DNA of 32,802 nt, taken from assembly GCA_937916515.1 (NCBI GenBank), contig CALFSX010000032.1:1-32802 (forward strand), given 5' to 3'. The notes under the pieces are model-generated. The model ran no database searches. It was not told the origin of the DNA and saw only the letters and a list, made by a program, of their open reading frames with translations. Positions 14,373 to 23,600 of this stretch are shown in pieces. The stretch's first letter is position 1. Every line of letters begins with the position of its first letter. The stretch is from an uncultured Planctomycetaceae bacterium. GTDB lineage: Bacteria; Planctomycetota; Planctomycetia; Planctomycetales; Planctomycetaceae. The position numbers and the translations under genes are program-made.

Positions 14373-17300
14373 CTATTCTGTTGCGTCGTCGAAATAGAAG
14401 TCGTACCACTTGCGTTCGCGCATTTTGTTGCCGGTTGGAAGTCCGGCGGGCTTCAGTTCGGCACACCAGCTTTTTAACGAGTCGTGCATCTTATTGGTCA
14501 GTTCGGGATGTTCCGACGCAAGATTCTGGTGTTCGTGCTGGTCGCCTTCCAGATCGAACAGATAACGCCGACCGTCGCCCACGAAAATGTGTTTCCATTT
14601 TCCTTTTCGAATCGCGGCCTGATCCCAGAAGCGAAAGAACAGCGTTCTGGTGGACGGATTCTGAATGTCATTCATCAGTGTAATCTGATCCACGCCATCA
14701 AACCGATTGGCTTCGTCCAGCATGGCTGCCGCCAGGTCGCCACCGGCAAGTTGCAGCATGCTGGGAGCAATGTCCAATGTGCTGACGGGCCAATGATAGG
14801 TCTTGCCACTGGGCAATTGACTGGGCAGACTCCAGATCATCGGTACTCGAATACCACCTTCGCTTAACATTCCTTTTTCGCCGACCCACGGATCATTCAG
14901 CGAACCATCCCAACCGCACGGGTCACCATTGATGGGCGTGTCCGGCTTTGTCATTTTCAAAGGAGCACCGTTGTCGCTGGTCATGACGATCAAGGTGTTG
15001 TCCAGCAATCCGTGTTTGGTCAGTGTCTCAACAACTTGTCCAACTCCGTCGTCGATCGCGGAAATCATCGCCAAAGCGTAACGCCGCCGAACGGGCATGT
15101 CAGCAGGGAAGCGGTCGAGGTATTTCTGAGTTGCTTCGAGAGGCGTATGCGGCCCATAGTAATTCAGTTGCAGATAAAAAGGAGTTGCGTGGTTGCGATC
15201 AATAAAGCTCACAGCGGCTTCGGTTTGCACGTCAATTCGGAAATCGTTGTTCTGAATCTGCTTCATCTGCGGCAGCGTAGTCGGTTGAACGGAATCGCTG
15301 CTGCTAAGCTCATAGTTGACTCGATAGCTTCTCAGTTCGCCCCAAAAGTATTCGTCAAAGCCCTGAGCCGCCGGAGAATACGGGCGAATCCTGTCCCACG
15401 GAATCCGCACCTGAGCTCGTGGCTTGTTGGCCATCGCGGGCAATTCGCGTGCTATCCAGTCAATGCAGGTGACGTTCGGTTCCAGATGCCATTTGCCGAC
15501 AAAGCCTGTGCGATAGCCCAGCGGTTGCAGACGTTCAGCGATGGTGACAGCGTCCACCGACAGCGGCATGTCGGGAATGGTATCAATTCCGAATCGCTGC
15601 TGATGCCGCCCCGTCATCAATCCAGCGCGCGAAGGACTGCACTGCGGCGAAGTCACGTATCCCGCCGTACATCGGACGCCTCGTTCAGCCAACGCGTCAA
15701 TGTGGGGAGTCTTCACGTCGGAATTCTGTCCCTGACAGCTTAAGTCGCTGAAGCCTTGATCGTCCGTTAGAATCACAACCACGTTTGGTTGATTTGCGGG
15801 GATGACAGCCTGAGCAGTTCGATCGCCAATGACAAAGTGTCCCAGTATTTTATCTGATTCCACTTTGCTGACTGCCCAGACGGCTCCCGGGCGAGTTTTT
15901 TGAGTCTTCGTTCGCCCAGCGTCGATGGAACCGTAAGACTTCGGCTGCCCGTTTGAGTCTATCCAGAACAGTTCCACCGCCTGGCGTTGCTTGTTGATAA
16001 AATGAACCGGAAAAGGATTTCCATCCGGCCTGGAAGTGGGCACTTTGTTGCCATCTGTCGCCGGATGCCACGTCAATTTTGCCAGAGACTTAACAGATGG
16101 TTCAATTCGTTCGGCAAATTCGCGCGGTGCGGTGCTGCGAAAATCTGCCAGCTGTGGCTGTGATTCGGAAACAGCGGCCAGGTTGGTCCATTCGTAGGGA
16201 TCCGTGCGAATGTCGTACAGTTCTTCAGTGCCATCCGCGTAATGAATGTAACGATGATTGCGCCCGCTGATTGCATAAGTGTCAGGCTTCGACAGAAAGG
16301 TGACCGATTCGTGGTTCCAGTCTTTCGCACCCGCATCGTTCAGCAACGGCAGCAGGCTTGGTCCATCGTTGTCAGGCTTGGCGGGCAGTTGACAAAGGTC
16401 CAGCAATGTCGGAAACAGACTCAGCAGGTTCACGGGCGCTTCGCAGACACTTCCGGCTGATGTGCCTTCCGGCAGTGCCGCACTGATGCCGCTGGGAACT
16501 CGCACCATCAATGGAATTCGCGTGACGGCTCGCCATGGAGTGAACTTTTGCCAGTGCTCTTTTTCGCCCAGCTGCCAGCCGTGATCAGACCATAGCACGA
16601 CAATGGTGTTGTTTGCATTAGGGCCAGATTCCAACGCGGTGAGCACTCGGCCTAACATCGCATCAGCAAAGTGAATCGATGCCAGATAGCCCTGAATTCC
16701 CCGCTTCCACTGGTCCTGCTGTTTGATGTGATCGAAGTAGCGATTACGAGCCACTTGCTGCCCCGCTTGCGGAACATCGTCCAGATCGTTGGGGTGGTAG
16801 CCTGGTGGCAGCTGGATACTTTCCAGCGGAAATGGTTCGAAGTATTTCTTCGGCACAAACCATGGTTCGTGCGGTCGATAGATGCCGCATCCCAGAAAGA
16901 ACGGCTTGTTGTGTTTGCGTCCAAGCTGTTCACCAATCCACTTGCTAACCGCCCAGTCTCCACCGAATTCTTCGTCCGTCACATCCAGCGCTGCCCAGTC
17001 CGTTTCAACGTACTGCCACGGCCCGCCGCGCTTCAGGTTGACAGGGCGATTGGCGGGATAAAAAGTTTGAGGAAACGGATTTTCAGATTCCGCTTTGGGG
17101 AAGTATTCATCCCACGACTTTGCGTCAATGAAATAGTGCAACAGTTTTCCCGATCCCGCCGCGTGATAGCCGTGATTGCGGAAGTACTGAGGAATGATGA
17201 CATCATTCGGCATGAGCTCACGCATTTGCTGGCGATTGTCGTACAGCCCGGATCTGTTGGGAGCACGCCCCGTAAAGATGGCTGATCGACACGGATTGCA

Positions 17301-17540
17301 GGCCGGTGCCGGACAGTGAGCGTTCGTAAACAAAATTCCGCTGGCCGCCAGTCGATCCAGGTTCGGCGTGATCGTTTGCGGATGCCCACTCATGCAGCCG
17401 ATCCAGTCGTTCAGGTCATCCATTGAGATGAACAAAACGTTCGGACGTTGAGTGCCGGTGATTGGATCGGTAGTTGGATCGTCTGCGAAAACATGGCAGC
17501 AGCCCAAAGCAACAGCCAGTATGGAAAGCACAATTTTCAT
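14373..17540 (-). CDS. Secreted double sulfatase with central VHL-beta-like domain
   Basis: This 1055-residue protein contains two complete S1 sulfatase domains. After a signal peptide (1-19), domain 1 (about 32-490) resembles iduronate-2-sulfatase: FISMDDLNDWIG, formylglycine motif CNPCRSAIFTG at Cys81, GKLLHYF, and WSDHGWQLGEKEHW at 317-330. Domain 2 (about 584-1045) is arylsulfatase-like: ILTDDQGFSD, CSPSRAGLMTG at Cys634, GKWHLEP, and TSDNGAP at 854-860. Between them, residues about 508-572 read like a VHL beta domain (AVELFWIDSNGQPKSYGSI, then TRPGAVWAV). Both catalytic centres look intact, so two successive desulfations by one secreted polypeptide are plausible. It is convergent with nothing and is followed on the same strand by the CSPSR sulfatase. 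The ATG start at 17540 has no clear Shine-Dalgarno sequence, but the signal peptide fixes it. Confidence 0.93.
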   Translation of the reverse strand: MKIVLSILAVALGCCHVFADDPTTDPITGTQRPNVLFISMDDLNDWIGCMSGHPQTITPNLDRLAASGILFTNAHCPAPACNPCRSAIFTGRAPNRSGLYDNRQQMRELMPNDVIIPQYFRNHGYHAAGSGKLLHYFIDAKSWDEYFPKAESENPFPQTFYPANRPVNLKRGGPWQYVETDWAALDVTDEEFGGDWAVSKWIGEQLGRKHNKPFFLGCGIYRPHEPWFVPKKYFEPFPLESIQLPPGYHPNDLDDVPQAGQQVARNRYFDHIKQQDQWKRGIQGYLASIHFADAMLGRVLTALESGPNANNTIVVLWSDHGWQLGEKEHWQKFTPWRAVTRIPLMVRVPSGISAALPEGTSAGSVCEAPVNLLSLFPTLLDLCQLPAKPDNDGPSLLPLLNDAGAKDWNHESVTFLSKPDTYAISGRNHRYIHYADGTEELYDIRTDPYEWTNLAAVSESQPQLADFRSTAPREFAERIEPSVKSLAKLTWHPATDGNKVPTSRPDGNPFPVHFINKQRQAVELFWIDSNGQPKSYGSIDAGRTKTQKTRPGAVWAVSKVESDKILGHFVIGDRTAQAVIPANQPNVVVILTDDQGFSDLSCQGQNSDVKTPHIDALAERGVRCTAGYVTSPQCSPSRAGLMTGRHQQRFGIDTIPDMPLSVDAVTIAERLQPLGYRTGFVGKWHLEPNVTCIDWIARELPAMANKPRAQVRIPWDRIRPYSPAAQGFDEYFWGELRSYRVNYELSSSDSVQPTTLPQMKQIQNNDFRIDVQTEAAVSFIDRNHATPFYLQLNYYGPHTPLEATQKYLDRFPADMPVRRRYALAMISAIDDGVGQVVETLTKHGLLDNTLIVMTSDNGAPLKMTKPDTPINGDPCGWDGSLNDPWVGEKGMLSEGGIRVPMIWSLPSQLPSGKTYHWPVSTLDIAPSMLQLAGGDLAAAMLDEANRFDGVDQITLMNDIQNPSTRTLFFRFWDQAAIRKGKWKHIFVGDGRRYLFDLEGDQHEHQNLASEHPELTNKMHDSLKSWCAELKPAGLPTGNKMRERKWYDFYFDDATE
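15816..16028 (-). other. VHL-beta-like domain between the two sulfatase domains
   Basis: Residues about 505-575 of the double sulfatase align without gaps to the human VHL beta domain as I recall it: W526, G531, Y536, G542, G552 and W555 fall on VHL W88, G93, Y98, G104, G114 and W117. VHL uses W88, Y98, S111, H115 and W117 to hold hydroxyproline. Here the first, second and last are kept, S111 is Thr549 and H115 is Ala553. Such domains occur in planctomycete secreted proteins, but their ligand is not known to me. Confidence 0.8.
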
Positions 17541-18049
17541 GGGTACACCGTTCGCATGGAAGTTGGCAGCTGAGGCGAAGCGAGACCAGATAGCGCAATA
17601 TCAGTATGATCCTGCGGGACCATTGTAACGGAACATCACCCAGGTTTAGCGTTGGTCGAACAAGTTTTATTCCCCCAAACTTGCGAATGACCGCATCGGG
17701 TTTTATAAAACAGGCCGGATCAAGCGGGCGACGCATGCCGGAACGGCGCAAACCTTGACTGGAACTTTTGGATCGGTGAATGCTTCGAAGCAATGTCGGC
17801 CGCATTCGCGGCTCCGCCAGAATGACGGTTCGCCTGGTCCGGCCTACTTACACTGGCGTTTATCCAAAACGCCGGGCGGCCACTGCGGCATGACGACACA
17901 ATGGTTGCGTTCTGAAGGACTTGTTTTCCTCAGATACCTGTGAGGAGATCTGGCTTCTGTTCGTCGAACCGCCAGATGCGGTCCCGCATCTCAGGATGTG
18001 TGGGAGGGAAACCGAAGAAATCCGGTCCTCTATCCCGATTTGTCCGCCG
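17541..18049. other. 509-bp intergenic region, no gene seen
   Basis: This lies between the start of the double sulfatase and the end of the small membrane protein gene, both on the minus strand. The promoter of the double sulfatase is expected within the first 150 bp. Short open frames on either strand are overlapping shadows without recognisable motifs. No strong hairpin stood out. Confidence 0.5.
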
Positions 18050-18451
18050 CTACGTGATAAGTTCCATAGTTGCGACGGCTAGTGCAGAGGCGAGCAAACC
18101 GACAGCCAACGCATAGAGGCCGGCGACACCTTGTGATGGCCAACCACGTGCGATGTAAGTGAAGTGAAAAACGGAGGTGAATCCACCAGCAACGCCGTAG
18201 AAGATCATGAACGCAAACGAAAACCAGCCAACGGTGCTGTAGTTTGACAACAGTATGGTAACGCCGTGGCCAAACACCGCGTAGAGGCTGGCGACACAGA
18301 AGAACGCGCCAACTACGATCATGAGTATCGACATTGGAATGCCATCTCGGCGTGGCGATGTTGCGCTGACGTCCCCAGTCGACTCCGGTGATCGGTATGG
18401 GTTGGGATCATCGGTCACGCTGGGTCCCCCAACATCGGGATTGTCTGACAT
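18050..18451 (-). CDS. Small membrane protein with N-terminal NPYRSP motif
   Basis: This is a 133-residue protein of unknown function. The soluble N-terminus is rich in Asp, Pro and Ser and contains DPNPYRSPES (residues 15-24). The NPYxSP pattern recurs at the N-termini of many small planctomycete membrane proteins. At least three hydrophobic segments follow at about 40-61, 73-98 and 107-130, so it should span the cytoplasmic membrane with a cytoplasmic or periplasmic N-tail. A 7-bp hairpin ends 3 nt before the ATG on the mRNA. The flanking genes are secreted sulfatases, but nothing in the sequence ties it to their function. Confidence 0.75.
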   Translation of the reverse strand: MSDNPDVGGPSVTDDPNPYRSPESTGDVSATSPRRDGIPMSILMIVVGAFFCVASLYAVFGHGVTILLSNYSTVGWFSFAFMIFYGVAGGFTSVFHFTYIARGWPSQGVAGLYALAVGLLASALAVATMELIT

Positions 18452-18454
18452 GTC

Positions 18455-18476
18455 GTCGCAGAAACGGTCCTGCGAC
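18455..18476 (-). promoter_or_regulatory. Leader hairpin just upstream of the NPYRSP gene start
   Basis: On the minus strand GTCGCAG (18476-18470) and CTGCGAC (18461-18455) form a perfect 7-bp stem with an 8-nt loop, and the ATG begins 3 nt later. The stem occupies the position where a ribosome would bind, and no Shine-Dalgarno sequence is seen, so a translational effect is possible. Confidence 0.45.
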
Positions 18477-18763
18477 GGCAGAGGAACGGGACGATGGGGA
18501 ATTCAGTGCGGGGGCGTAGTTGCTGGCCTGTTGGCGGTTGGTTCAAGATCCATTGGGTGGTCTGGATTGTTTGCGAACTATTGGGCCGCAAGGAACATGA
18601 CGGTTGGTCGATGGTCTGCCAGAAACAGATCGGTTTGGAAGACTGTTCCATTGTCACAAGTCAGGCTGTGCCGTCAACGTTTGCCGCCGTTCGGTTTGCT
18701 TTGAACGACGGCTCACGTGAAGTTTCGATTCAGTCACTTAGGAACGGTCCTGAAACAACCTCC

Positions 18764-18822
18764 GTAGGGCCGGTTCCCACCGGCCGACACCGCGAACAGT
18801 GGCCGGTAGGAACCGGCCCTAC
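18764..18822. repeat. Palindromic element GTAGGGCCGGTT, copy 4
   Basis: The left arm is 18764-18785 and the right arm 18801-18822, complementary at 21 of 22 positions around a 15-nt loop. The arms equal those of copy 3 at 5368-5426, 13 kb away, while the loop sequence differs. As at 5368, it lies downstream of a minus-strand gene. Confidence 0.88.
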
Positions 18823-18885
18823 ATTGGACGCAGATCGGCAGGTTAATTCGAGACAGTTCCTTAACGCCGCACGACAACGAATGCA

Positions 18886-20280
18886 CTATTCAAACGTTGT
18901 CACAACTTTGCGTTCCGTGACTTTCCACCAGCCATCAAGTTTGGCGGCCAGACGTGCGACAACTTCTGGATTATCTTTTGCCAGGTTGTGTTCTTCCAGA
19001 GGGTCGGCAATCAGGTCGAATAACTGTGGTCGCGGATCTGTACGTGGATGCACAGACTTGTAGCGATTGACTTTGCCGTCATAGGTTAGCAACAGTTTCC
19101 ACTTGTCCTGAATAACCCAGCGGTACAGCAAAGTTTCCTGGACGTTGTCCAGATCGGCGACATCGTGAGCAAAGCTTTCGCCGAAGATTTCTGTCCGCTG
19201 CAGTTCGGTCTCGTTTGTCACCACCGGCAACAGGTTTACTCCCGGAAGCTTTTCAGAAGCCTTGATTCCTGCGGCCGCCAGCATGGTTGGGAGCAGGTCA
19301 ATGCTGCTGACAAGTTCCGGACGGTCGGCTGGTTGAATATGACCTGGCCAGGAAATCATAATTGGTGTTCGTGTTCCGCCATCGTAAGGAGATTGCTTCG
19401 ACTTCGGAGCGAAGGAGGAATTCCATCCGGCTGCCAGCTTCATATCCGGCGTTCGTTGAATCCAGCCGTTGTCTGTGACGTAAAAAATCACGGTATTGTC
19501 AGCGACGCCTTCCTTTTCCAGTTCATCCATCAACTGACCGCAGGTTTGGTCGAACCATTCACACATGGCGTAATATTTGGCCAATGCTTCCGGGCGTCCT
19601 TCTTTTGTGTACTTTGCCAGAATTTCGGCAGGGGGATTGTGGGGCGTGTGAGGCAGAAACGGAGCGTACCACATAAAGAACGGCTTCTTTTCTGCGGCCG
19701 CCGTGTGAATGAAGTCGGTGACTGCTTTCATCCCCTTGCGACCGATGTCCAGTCCGTCGTCTCCATGACGCCCGCCGCGTTCTGGGAAACCTCGTGTCAT
19801 TCCGTGAGTAAACCCGCCTCGCGCGAAGCTGCCTTCCCACCATTTTCCGCTTTGATGACTGATGTAGCCCTTCTGCGCCAGCAGTTCCGGAGCAGTATCC
19901 AATTTGTCAAGCTTCGAAATCAGCTGTTCGCATTCATCGTTATACTGTTTGGGCGACTTTGAGCTGTCCTTCCACGGGTCGTTGCCGATGATTCCGTGCT
20001 GATGCGGGTACAGTCCCGTGATCATAGTGGCCAGCGAAGGGCGGCACAAAGCCACAGGGACATAACCGCGTCGAAACACGGCACTGCGGGCAACCAGCTT
20101 GTCCAGATGGGGCGTCTTGATATCCGGATGCCCCATAAAGCTGTAGTCTGTCCACGTTTGATCGTCGCTGATCAGCATGACGATGTTTGGTGGAGCGTCT
20201 GCAGCCGTCAGAAATTGCGTGGCCCCAAACGATAGAAGCATCAGCAGTGCACAACGGAATATTGTCATATGGTGTCGCAT
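18886..20280 (-). CDS. Secreted sulfatase family protein with variant CRPSL motif
   Basis: This is a 464-residue S1-type sulfatase-fold protein. The signal peptide (about residues 1-27, ending TAA) is followed by NIVMLISDDQTWTDYSF with the calcium-binding Asp pair. The formylglycine site reads CRPSLATMITG from Cys79, so the Arg of the standard CxPxR is Leu. Cys, Pro and Ser are kept. SGKWWEG and VTDNGW supply other active-site positions. Activity therefore depends on whether the host maturing enzyme accepts CRPSL; it may be a normal variant for this sulfatase subgroup. Two ATG codons (20280 and 20268) compete as start and neither has a clear ribosome site. Its upstream neighbour on the same strand is the FG-GAP/sialidase fusion. 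Confidence 0.88.
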   Translation of the reverse strand: MRHHMTIFRCALLMLLSFGATQFLTAADAPPNIVMLISDDQTWTDYSFMGHPDIKTPHLDKLVARSAVFRRGYVPVALCRPSLATMITGLYPHQHGIIGNDPWKDSSKSPKQYNDECEQLISKLDKLDTAPELLAQKGYISHQSGKWWEGSFARGGFTHGMTRGFPERGGRHGDDGLDIGRKGMKAVTDFIHTAAAEKKPFFMWYAPFLPHTPHNPPAEILAKYTKEGRPEALAKYYAMCEWFDQTCGQLMDELEKEGVADNTVIFYVTDNGWIQRTPDMKLAAGWNSSFAPKSKQSPYDGGTRTPIMISWPGHIQPADRPELVSSIDLLPTMLAAAGIKASEKLPGVNLLPVVTNETELQRTEIFGESFAHDVADLDNVQETLLYRWVIQDKWKLLLTYDGKVNRYKSVHPRTDPRPQLFDLIADPLEEHNLAKDNPEVVARLAAKLDGWWKVTERKVVTTFE

Positions 20281-20650
20281 AAATTTTACAAACTTGTCAG
20301 TTTAGAATGAGTGATACCCGGCATGTCGCTGGAAAGCGTCGGAATCAGTTTTAGAATTTTAAAGGTGCGAACAACAGACTGCAAGGGGCAGCTGCAGAAC
20401 GCGAATTGGCTGCGATCAAGTAGCTTTGGTGATAACGGTACAGTGCCAGGTTTCAATCAGCGGCAGGGCCTTAGTCCTTGTTTTTTATGTGATATTCACA
20501 AACCGGTGCGAACGCCCTGTGGCTGACAGAGATACTCATGTTTCATGCAACTTGCCGCTGTTCAATTCAGTTTTCAAGTGGCCAACCGGCCAGATAGCTT
20601 CAGCGTGAAGATGGCTTATTACTTTGAAAGCTAAGGTCAGCAACGTTAAA
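20281..20650. other. 370-bp intergenic region, no gene seen
   Basis: This lies between the CRPSL sulfatase start and the end of the FG-GAP/sialidase gene on the same strand. Only short open frames without recognisable motifs are present, and no strong palindrome was found by eye. The sulfatase promoter is expected near 20281-20400. Confidence 0.5.
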
Positions 20651-23600
20651 CTACTCCGCCTGCCAGCTGTCTTTGGTCAGGACGTCGCCGACTTCGATGC
20701 TTGCTGGATCGATGACGACATGTTTCACTCGCTGACGCTTCCACGTGTAGCTCATGTGCACCAATCCATCGTTGGTTTGAATGATGGCCGGATAACTGAA
20801 TTCGCCGCCTTCCTGCTGTTCCAGCGTGGCGACTTTTCGCCATGTCAAACCGTCATCAGAAATGGCAAGATTCAACAGTCCTCGACGACCCCAACCAGTT
20901 TTGCCGCTGCCAAGGTGGTTGTAAATCAGCAGATGGCGGCCGTCTTTTAGCGTGACGACTTCGATTCCGGAGTTCGGATTCGGCAGGTCTATCGGTTCCA
21001 GCTTGCTCCAGGTTTTACCGCTGTCTGCTGAAAAACTGCTGACAATGACGCTTTCTTTGGTGCGACACAGCACCTGCAAACGACCGTCTGCGTGAGTCAA
21101 AATCGTTGGCTGAATGGCGTTGAATTCTTTTCCATCGTTGATTGGCCCAATTCGCTGCCAGATGCCGCGAGGTTCGCCGTTTTCCAGCTGAGTGAGTTCG
21201 AAGTGAATTCTCCAGCCGTCGTATTCTGTGGATGAACCGCACAGCAGAGTCTTTCCGTCGGCCAGAAACAGCGGCTTACATCGCACCGGACCGTCGATAC
21301 CTTCCGGCAATCGGCGGCGATCTGTGAACGTGCGTCCTCGATCGTAGCTGACCATCATTTCTCCCCACCATTCGCGAGGATTGGGGCCAACCTTAAAGAA
21401 CAGCAATGTCGGGCCGTCTCCTGGTGGCTGATACAGCACGGGGTTCCAGCAGGGATATCGCAGCTTGTCGTGTTGTACGCCATCGGCAACCTGCCGGGGC
21501 GACGTCCAGCCAGATCCGTCATGATAGCTGGTCCAGATACCCACGTCAGTCTTGCCTTCTTTTGTACCGCCGAACCACGCCGTCACAAGTCCTCGACTGG
21601 TTTCGCAGATTGTGGAGGCGTGGCATTCTGGGAAGCTGGCTTTTGTATAGACGAAGTCTTCGCTGACGAAGCCGGGGAACTTCGGTTTCGGTGCAGGCTT
21701 TGGCTGGGCGGCCACCAGTTGGTCTGCCGGGTAGGTAATGCAGTCATCGTGAACTGCGAAATACAGGCGACCATTTTCCGCGCCCACCAGCAGGTCTGGC
21801 TTGCCGTCGTTGTTGAAATCGCAGGCGGCGGGGCTGGACGTATGGCCGGCCACGTTGCGTTTGGCCAGATTACCGATTTTCTTCAACACAATTTTTCCGT
21901 CGCGGTCTTCGCAATTGCGGTACCATGTGGCATTTTCTGAATTGGTGAGTACATCCAGACGTGAATCTCCGTCCCAATCAACGACTTCCAGTTTGACTCG
22001 CCCGGAACTACCGCACGACTTTGTGTTCAGCTGTAACGGCTGATTGTTTTCGTCCACGAAAATTCTTGCAGCAGCTTTGCCCGCTGATCGCAGAGTCAAG
22101 TAACCTTCCTGGTCCAGCATCACAAGATCAAGCTTGCCGTCGGCATCGAAGTCCGTCGCTACGGGCGTTGTTCTCCACTGAGTCAACGCGGAGGAGGCTT
22201 CAGTTTCCCACCAGTACCATTTGGGAGGAGCTTCGGTTAGCCCTGTATCCAGCGAAGTGTCAACCAGCGCGCCGTTGTCGTTACGTAGAACGCCTACTCT
22301 GGAAAGAATTGAGTTGTAGATGATGTCCGGATCTTTGTCGCCGTCCCAGTCGGCGACTGTCAATGTGGTGTAGCCCCACTTGGCTTCACACGGGCCCTGG
22401 ATTGAACCGTTTTCTCCCGCCAGAATTCGGAAGGGAGATGACGAGCCATCGGAACCGGTGCCACTCACTTCCAGCAGTTTAGGTGCGTCCCATTTGGGAA
22501 GTCCGTTGGCGGCAGTACCGAGGTTCTGAAAATACCCGATGTATCCTGCCGTATTTCCACAAAGAATGTCCTCGTCGCCGTCGTTGTCCCAGTCGTAAGC
22601 ATACGGTGTCGCCAGTGCTCCAAATTTCAGAGTGTCGGCTTCCTGTTGAAAGTAAACTGGCGTTTTAAAGACCGGCTGTCGAGCACGAAGTTTTCCCGTG
22701 TTTTCCACAAAGGCGACTCGCCCATCTTCGTCGCCCACAATCAGGTCAAGGTCGTTGTCGCCGTCCCAGTCGATGGCGGTGGGCGTGATCATTTGCAGAT
22801 CCATCACCAACGGCTGTCCCGCGTCGTTGTTCAGCTTTTGGCCAGCGGCGTATTCCGGGTTATTGCGGCTGCCCACGTTTTCGAAGTACGTGAAGCCGTC
22901 CATGAATTCACCGCACAACAGGTCAAGGTCGCCGTCGCCGTCGAAGTCGGCAAAGTTGGGAGACGGCCAGCCGTAAACATCGATATCTCCACCGGCGGCC
23001 TGCAGCTTTGTGGGACTTGCAGAATACTTTGGCTGGTTGTCGGAACCGTCGTTCACAATCAGATACACGTTGCCGTGCAGTCGACCGTTTCGCCAGCGGC
23101 CATGGTTATCGTAGGCGTGGTCCCAGCCGTATTCTGTCCAGTCGCCTGTGCCTGAAATGATGTCCTGATCGCCATCACCATCGTAGTCGACATAGCGCCA
23201 CATGTCGGCTCGCACACGATTTTCGTGGACGTTATCTTTGGGGTAGATGCGAGTTCCGTGGTCGAAGTCAAACTTGCCACTTTGGGGATCTCGTTTGTGT
23301 TCGAAGCAGGTTCGTAAAATGCGGGGTTCGCCATTTACATAGCTGACCTGCATATTGGATGAAGTCTTTCCGATCCGGATTCCCGCTTTGAACACCGGCA
23401 GTTTCACGCTGGTATCCTGAGTCGGGTTTTCGAAAAAGTAGACTCCGTTGGAAGGTTTGTCGGGGCACGAAACCAGCAGGTCCATGTCTCCGTCGCCATC
23501 GTAATCCATCGGTAATGGCCACGCCCATAGCCCGACTCCCAAATCAACCTTCAATCCGGGATTGTTGTACTGCAGCGGCAGCAGCTTCCAATCTGTTTCC

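Larger units (their letters stand above)
18452..18885. other. 434-bp intergenic region with hairpins
   Basis: The region holds the leader hairpin of the membrane protein gene (18455-18476) and copy 4 of the GTAGGGCCGGTT palindrome (18764-18822), 64 bp downstream of the CRPSL sulfatase stop codon. A plus-strand open frame runs across (18494-19063) but has no family features and enters the sulfatase gene antisense, so I do not call it. Confidence 0.55.

Noticed and set aside
15012-15743. 243-codon plus-strand open frame opposite the double sulfatase
   Set aside because: It is antisense to the second sulfatase domain with all catalytic motifs intact on the minus strand. The translation shows no family signature.
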